In this document: positions 6,917 to 10,829 of the stretch, in pieces
How the letters are laid out: every line of letters begins with the position of its first letter
Position numbering within the stretch: the first letter of the stretch is position 1
Origin: Nitrosopumilales archaeon CG_4_9_14_0_2_um_filter_34_16
GTDB taxonomy: Archaea; Thermoproteota; Nitrososphaeria; Nitrososphaerales; Nitrosopumilaceae
Direction: 5' to 3'
Assembly (NCBI GenBank): GCA_002788515.1
Contig: PFRJ01000064.1
Span: 1 to 10,829 of the forward strand
Length of the DNA stretch: 10,829 nt
Position numbers and translations under genes: made by a program
The notes under the pieces: generated by a model
Told to the model about the DNA's origin: nothing
The model's input: the letters and a program-made list of their open reading frames with translations, nothing else
Database searches by the model: none

Positions 6917-7221
6917 TATCCTTTCAAACTCCTAAAGTCTGCAATATCGACATTTTGATACATGCGATAAGCTACAATGATCAATGACAATCCAACTGCA
7001 ACTTCAGCTGCAGCGATTGCAATGGAAAACAATGCCATAGTCTGACCACCACTGTGAGGTAAGAACCTACCAAATGCTACAAGATTTAGATTTGCAGCAT
7101 TGATGATAATTTCAACTGCAAAGAGCATCCTGATAAAATTACGTTTAACTGCAAGACCGTAAATTCCTATGCCCAGCATAGCGACAGATACAAGTGTAAA
7201 ATCAATTAGCTCGCTGGTCAT
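6916..7221 (-). CDS. nuoK: Complex I membrane subunit K
   Basis: It is a three-helix subunit of 101 residues in the form starting MTSELIDF. The two membrane glutamates essential for proton transfer are present: E37 in LFAVEIIINAANLNLVAF and E73 in AIAAAEVAVGLSLIIV, matching E36 and E72 of E. coli. The basic loop KRNFIR (26-31) also fits. An upstream ATG at 7230 would add MWR, but GGAGG lies directly against that codon and stands 9 nt from the ATG at 7221, so the shorter form is chosen. The gene overlaps the end of nuoJ by about 20 nt, suggesting translational coupling. Confidence 0.95.
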   Translation of the reverse strand: MTSELIDFTLVSVAMLGIGIYGLAVKRNFIRMLFAVEIIINAANLNLVAFGRFLPHSGGQTMALFSIAIAAAEVAVGLSLIIVAYRMYQNVDIADFRSLKG

Positions 7222-7714
7222 TCTCCACATCCTCCCGTTTTGCTAAAACTAGTGCGCCAGTAACTGAACCTGCTAGAATTAATCCCATTAAAATTAATGC
7301 AGGCCAATAATACATTACAAAGTCAGTACCAATATCTCTAAAATCAGTAGCAGGTTCATCAGTTGTTATTGTCTTAATTCCTGAATCCAAAAACACTGCA
7401 CCTAATGCTACCATTGTTACAAGCATCAAACCGATACCTGCAAATTTTCTTCTCTTGTCTTCGATTTTTTTGAAGATCAGTTCTCTTTTTACCAACATAA
7501 CTGTGAACAAAATCAAAACAGCAATGGAACCGACATAAACTGCTAATTGAAACAATGCAACAAATGGTGCATCCAATAAAAAGAAGAATCCAGCAACTCC
7601 ACCAAGAGTTCCCATCAAAGCAATAGAACCATAAATTAATGATCTTAATTCAAGGGCGGCAATTGCAGAGCCGATTGTGATTACAGTTAATGCAAGAAAT
7701 ACCGCATCAGCCAT
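7202..7714 (-). CDS. nuoJ: Complex I membrane subunit J
   Basis: It is a 170-residue, five-helix membrane protein. The sequence FQLAVYVGSIAVLILFTVML (55-74) is the conserved third helix with the pi-bulge region and Y60, important for coupling quinone chemistry to proton flow. An ATG at 7747 would add 11 residues and overlap nuoI by 41 nt. The ATG at 7714 has GAGGTG about 7 nt upstream, gives MADAVFLALTV with a hydrophobic N-terminal helix, and overlaps nuoI by only 8 nt, so it is preferred. The loop between the last two helices (about 110-134) is polar and acidic. Confidence 0.93.
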   Translation of the reverse strand: MADAVFLALTVITIGSAIAALELRSLIYGSIALMGTLGGVAGFFFLLDAPFVALFQLAVYVGSIAVLILFTVMLVKRELIFKKIEDKRRKFAGIGLMLVTMVALGAVFLDSGIKTITTDEPATDFRDIGTDFVMYYWPALILMGLILAGSVTGALVLAKREDVENDQRAN

Positions 7715-8204
7715 GAGTTGCACCTCTGTCAGAGATTTGTATTTCACTGTCTTGTGCTACGTACGGTTTTACCTGTAATTGAGCAGGAGTGTAAATCAGG
7801 CCTTCTTTTGAAAATGATGACAATTCATAATCATTAGTCATGTAAAGTGCATAAAATGGACATGCATCAACACAAAGACCACAGAAAACACATTTTCCAT
7901 AGTCAATTTGGGGCATGATTGATTTCTTGTTTTGTTTCTGTTCTTCTGGAACTTTTACCATAGCAATTGCTTCTGCAACACCTTCACATGCAATTGAACA
8001 TAATTGACATCCAGTACAGTGATCATGAAATAGCATATGACGTCCCTTTAATCCTGCAATTCCGACCCCAGTGGATGGATCAAACTGATACCCATCACCT
8101 ACAAACTTTAGTTTTTCTTCAGGATAACGAAGTGTGAATCGCTTTACTGCAAGATGTTTGATTCCTGAATTTAATGCACGAATAATACCAGTTGCAGTTC
8201 CCAT
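7707..8204 (-). CDS. nuoI: Complex I subunit I, two [4Fe-4S] clusters
   Basis: It is a 165-residue ferredoxin-like subunit that carries electrons through N6a/N6b toward the quinone site. The first motif uses C63, C66, C69 and C73 (CTGCQLCSIAC), the second C105, C108, C111 and C115 (CVFCGLCVDACP). The second has the usual proline after the last cysteine; the first has CEG in place of CP. The upstream LRYPEEKL and GRHMLFHDH are standard NuoI context. The start is well placed: AGGAGG precedes ATG 8204, which overlaps the nuoH stop by one base. An acidic/polar tail of about 45 residues follows the clusters. With no NuoG-type cluster chain seen, NuoI is a plausible entry for electrons from ferredoxin, but that is inference. 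Confidence 0.96.
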   Translation of the reverse strand: MGTATGIIRALNSGIKHLAVKRFTLRYPEEKLKFVGDGYQFDPSTGVGIAGLKGRHMLFHDHCTGCQLCSIACEGVAEAIAMVKVPEEQKQNKKSIMPQIDYGKCVFCGLCVDACPFYALYMTNDYELSSFSKEGLIYTPAQLQVKPYVAQDSEIQISDRGATHG

Positions 8205-9502
8205 TATTGTAATCCTCCTGGTCCTAACACTCCAGCGTAAAGCAAGCCTAGTGCAATAAAGATGTTAACGAATGCCAATCCAATAAGTTTGGTCCAACCA
8301 AGATTCAACAGCATATCAATTCTGATTCTTGGGAAAACACCTCTTGGCAACAATATGAAAAATATTACTGCAACTGTTTTCAGAACAAACCAAAGTGCAC
8401 CATTAAGCATCTCTTGTGTGAATAATGGGAGTCCAGGGATTTTTGCAGTTACTGGACCCATTACAATTCCATCCGTAAGAATTTCTGCTGGAAATGGTGG
8501 TACAACCATTGGACCATTCCAACCACCTAAGAATAATACAACAAACAATCCTGCAAACGCATATAGTTTTAGATATGTTCCCAGTTGAACAAGACCATAC
8601 ATCATTCCAGACAATTCAGTCAACCATCCAGCTACAATTTCACTTTCAGCTTCTGGTAAATCAAATGGGATTCTTTCTAGCTCTGCAAGCATTGTGATAA
8701 AGAAAACAATAGCACCTATTGGTAAAAATACAATCCATGGGAAACTAGATTGACTGGCAGCAATCTCAGATAGATTAAGAGAGCCAGTTAACATCACAAC
8801 TCCCAACAAAGATAAGATTAGTGGAATTTCAAATGATACCATTTGGAATAAGGCCCTGATTCCTCCAATGAATGGGAACTTGCTATTTGCAGACCATGCT
8901 GAAAGAATAGTTATGATTGGGAAGAACCCAATTACTGCAAACACACCAAGTAATCCTAGATCTACATCTGCGACAACCCAGCCAGGAGCAACTGGAATAA
9001 ATGCTACAAATGACGCAGCTGCTGCAACAAAAAGTACAGGGGCTGCCCAGAAAATCGGTTTGTCAGCTTTTGCAGGAATAATAATCTCTTTTGAAATTAA
9101 TTTTAGTCCATCTCCCATTAATTGTAATATACCCTCAAATTTTCCACAGTAGAAAGGACCAACTCTTAATTGTAATTTTGCAAGCATCTTTCTTTCAACA
9201 AAAATTGTAGCTGCAGCTAGTAAAGCCGCAAAACCAAATCCCGGAAATGCCATAACTCTAAAAATATCTGTAGCCATGAATGCATGAACGACAGGAAGAA
9301 TTCTAGACGGATCGGCTAACCACGTTAATGCAAGGAATGGTGTAAGTAATTCACCATTGATCACAGGCATTTCAATAAAGAACAAAATCATGAAAACAGC
9401 TGGAACACCAACTAGAACTAATAACAATAATCCCCAAAACGCATTATCAAGTAATGATTTGATAAATTCACTTAGTTTGAAGTTTGGTGCAATTACTGAC
9501 AT
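8204..9502 (-). CDS. nuoH: Complex I membrane subunit H (quinone-channel subunit)
   Basis: The 432-residue protein joins the hydrophilic quinone module to the membrane arm. Family hallmarks are FVERKMLAKLQLRVGP (101-116), GDGLKLISKE (130-139), AELERIPFDLPEAESEIVAG (273-292, the acidic loop facing the quinone cavity) and the C-terminal RGVFPRIRIDMLLNLGWT (387-404). It is about 90-100 residues longer than typical bacterial NuoH: an N-terminal extension with an extra outside loop (about 45-80) and an insertion of about 30 residues at 335-366 before the last helices. ATG 9502 directly follows the nuoD stop, with GGAGG 11 nt upstream. Confidence 0.96.
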   Translation of the reverse strand: MSVIAPNFKLSEFIKSLLDNAFWGLLLLVLVGVPAVFMILFFIEMPVINGELLTPFLALTWLADPSRILPVVHAFMATDIFRVMAFPGFGFAALLAAATIFVERKMLAKLQLRVGPFYCGKFEGILQLMGDGLKLISKEIIIPAKADKPIFWAAPVLFVAAAASFVAFIPVAPGWVVADVDLGLLGVFAVIGFFPIITILSAWSANSKFPFIGGIRALFQMVSFEIPLILSLLGVVMLTGSLNLSEIAASQSSFPWIVFLPIGAIVFFITMLAELERIPFDLPEAESEIVAGWLTELSGMMYGLVQLGTYLKLYAFAGLFVVLFLGGWNGPMVVPPFPAEILTDGIVMGPVTAKIPGLPLFTQEMLNGALWFVLKTVAVIFFILLPRGVFPRIRIDMLLNLGWTKLIGLAFVNIFIALGLLYAGVLGPGGLQ

Positions 9503-10639
9503 TTATCGGTCTGCCTCCACTGGCCAATAGTTAAGACTCCAATAAACTGATGGCATGTTACCAAGTTTTTCACCTCTTAGAAGATTGGGTAGTGCAATTA
9601 AATTTCTAAAGGAAGGAACACTCAACTTTACTCTGTATGGTTCTGTTTTTCCATCAGATACAATATAGCAACCCAATGAACCCCTGCCAGACTCTACACG
9701 TTTGTATACAGAATTAAGTCCTTTGCCTTTTGGATTGGGTTTTAGTTTAACTCTAACAGAACCAGATTTTGGCATTTTTTGTAATGCTTGTCTAATTATG
9801 TTACAACTTTCCATCATGTCAAGCCAAGGAATTTTAGATCTTGCATAAGAGTCTCCTTCCTTTAACACATTGGTATGCACATCTAGTTCATCATAGACAT
9901 CATATGGTTCCTTAACTCTAAGATCATAATCAACACCACTTGCACGAAGTACAGAACCAGTTGTCCCATATCTTATTGCATCTTGTCGTGATAAAATACC
10001 AGTATCTCTAGTTCTAGAAATTAAGATTGGATTGTCATAAAATACTGCAGCATATTCTTTGATACGTTTTTCAAAATAGTTTACTTGACGTAAACAAACA
10101 TCTTCAAAATTTGGTGGCAAATCATTTCTAACTCCACCTGGAACAAAATGTGCATGTGTTACTCTTGCGCCAGTCATTTTTTCCATCAGATCAATTAAGA
10201 GTTCACGGTCTCCAGCAGGCCACATAAACATCGTAGAGTGTCCTAAGAATATTCCATAGATAGCAAGCCAATACATTATGTAGATGCATCTATTCAATTC
10301 AGATGCAATTACTCTGACATACTTTGCACGTTCAGGAACTTCAATTCCAAGAATTTCTTCAGCGCCTAAAACATACGGATACAATATATTACATGAATCA
10401 TGAATTACGGGTCTTTCCAAGTGTGGAATGTTTGTGATATAGTTTCTGTATTCTGCCATTTTTTCTTCTCCACGATGAACATATCCAGGATCAGGATCAC
10501 ATGCAACAATATAATCACCATCAATCTGTACAATGATTCTCATATGGCCAGAACCAGGATGTTGCGGTCCAACATTGAGAGTCATTATTCTCTCGTCGAC
10601 TTTTTGGAGTGCTAATCCAGGCGGTAAATTAAAAGTCAT
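9503..10639 (-). CDS. nuoD: Complex I 49-kDa-type subunit D (quinone-reducing)
   Basis: The 378-residue protein descends from the large subunit of [NiFe] hydrogenase and forms most of the quinone headgroup pocket. Hallmarks are LNVGPQHPGSGHMR (21-34), GYVHRGEEKMAEYR (52-65), GARVTHAHFVPGGVRNDLP (157-175), ESGRGSLGCYIVSDG (316-330) and a C-terminus ending in EADR. The H32 region corresponds to the conserved pocket histidine. By my alignment the pocket Tyr (bovine Y108) falls at I79/H80 and the pocket Asp (bovine D160) at F131. No [NiFe] cysteines are present at the termini, which separates it from hydrogenases. The start at 10639 gives the expected N-terminus with AAAGG upstream, 2 nt after the nuoC stop. 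Confidence 0.95.
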   Translation of the reverse strand: MTFNLPPGLALQKVDERIMTLNVGPQHPGSGHMRIIVQIDGDYIVACDPDPGYVHRGEEKMAEYRNYITNIPHLERPVIHDSCNILYPYVLGAEEILGIEVPERAKYVRVIASELNRCIYIMYWLAIYGIFLGHSTMFMWPAGDRELLIDLMEKMTGARVTHAHFVPGGVRNDLPPNFEDVCLRQVNYFEKRIKEYAAVFYDNPILISRTRDTGILSRQDAIRYGTTGSVLRASGVDYDLRVKEPYDVYDELDVHTNVLKEGDSYARSKIPWLDMMESCNIIRQALQKMPKSGSVRVKLKPNPKGKGLNSVYKRVESGRGSLGCYIVSDGKTEPYRVKLSVPSFRNLIALPNLLRGEKLGNMPSVYWSLNYWPVEADR

Positions 10640-10641
10640 AT

Positions 10642-10829
10642 CTATCTACCTTTTATTGCAAAGTCCTTGCGAAGTGGAGGTAAATCTGCCCAATCTTCTG
10701 GCAAAAGTAATCGCCTATTATCAGGATGACCTTCAAAGAAAACTCCAAACATTTCAAAAATTTCTCTTTCATGAAATTCTACACTGTAAAAAACATCTCT
10801 AAGAGTTGGAAGTCTAGTGGAATCACTTC
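10642..10829 (-). CDS. nuoC: Complex I 30-kDa-type subunit C, C-terminal part
   Basis: An open frame enters from the right edge and ends with TAG at 10642-10644, giving 61 residues. YSVEFHEREIFEMFGVFF followed by EGHPDNRRLLLPEDW and PLRKDF is the classic C-terminal signature of NuoC. It ends 2 nt before the nuoD ATG. The N-terminal part, and any fusion with another subunit, lie outside the window. In Bacteria C and D are often fused; here they are separate. Confidence 0.93.
   Translation of the reverse strand, partial: SDSTRLPTLRDVFYSVEFHEREIFEMFGVFFEGHPDNRRLLLPEDWADLPPLRKDFAIKGR

Noticed and set aside
7715..7747. Longer N-terminus for nuoJ
   Set aside because: It would add a polar 11-residue leader and a 41-nt overlap with nuoI, whereas the ATG at 7714 has a good ribosome binding site and gives the expected start.
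8868..9152. Open frame on the plus strand inside nuoH
   Set aside because: Antisense to conserved NuoH motifs, with no promoter or ribosome binding site; likewise other plus-strand frames over the nuo genes.
1..10829. CRISPR array, insertion sequence, integrase, toxin-antitoxin or defence genes
   Set aside because: No direct repeats, transposase-like frames or attachment-like duplications were seen, although tRNA genes are common integration sites; all of the space is filled by housekeeping genes.

Overview
This 10.8-kb window is AT-rich chromosomal DNA that looks like a marine ammonia-oxidising archaeon of the Nitrosopumilus type (Thaumarchaeota/Nitrososphaerota). The reasons are: archaeal tRNAs, one with a tiny intron at a non-canonical T-loop site; a leaderless-style TATA/BRE promoter layout; an isoprenoid diphosphate synthase beside a complex I operon; a K-M-L-N order of the last nuo genes; and a CADD/PqqC-like protein known from ammonia oxidisers and Chlamydia. 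The assignment rests on remembered family traits and not on a database search.

Left part (1-1794). A tRNA with a CAU anticodon runs off the left edge on the minus strand. Upstream of it, also on minus, is a CADD-like haem-oxygenase-fold protein (probable route to p-aminobenzoate for folate). A short divergent promoter region separates this gene from a plus-strand tRNA-Glu(UUC). The tRNA-Glu carries a 15-nt intron at the 59/60 T-loop position, and its precursor folds into a bulge-helix-bulge that predicts exactly this intron. Immediately downstream is a short polyprenyl (probably geranylgeranyl) diphosphate synthase for archaeal lipids or the menaquinone side chain.

Right part (1784-10829). 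One minus-strand operon reads nuoC (partial), nuoD, nuoH, nuoI, nuoJ, nuoK, nuoM, nuoL, nuoN, with gaps of at most 12 nt and several start/stop overlaps. These encode the quinone module (C, D, H, I) and the proton-pumping membrane arm (J, K, L, M, N) of a complex I-like enzyme that oxidises a reduced carrier and reduces menaquinone while moving protons. No NADH-input genes (nuoE/F/G) are seen here; nuoA/B would lie beyond the right edge. nuoN and the prenyl synthase converge and overlap by 11 nt at their 3' ends.

I do not see a new defence, mobile or biosynthetic system. The most interesting details are the intron-bearing tRNA-Glu, the paired promoter of the tRNA-Glu/CADD pair, the prenyl synthase missing its usual segment after the second Asp-rich motif, and complex I subunits that depart from bacterial and mitochondrial key residues (NuoD quinone pocket; NuoM central lysine). 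There is no gene-free stretch longer than 300 bases.
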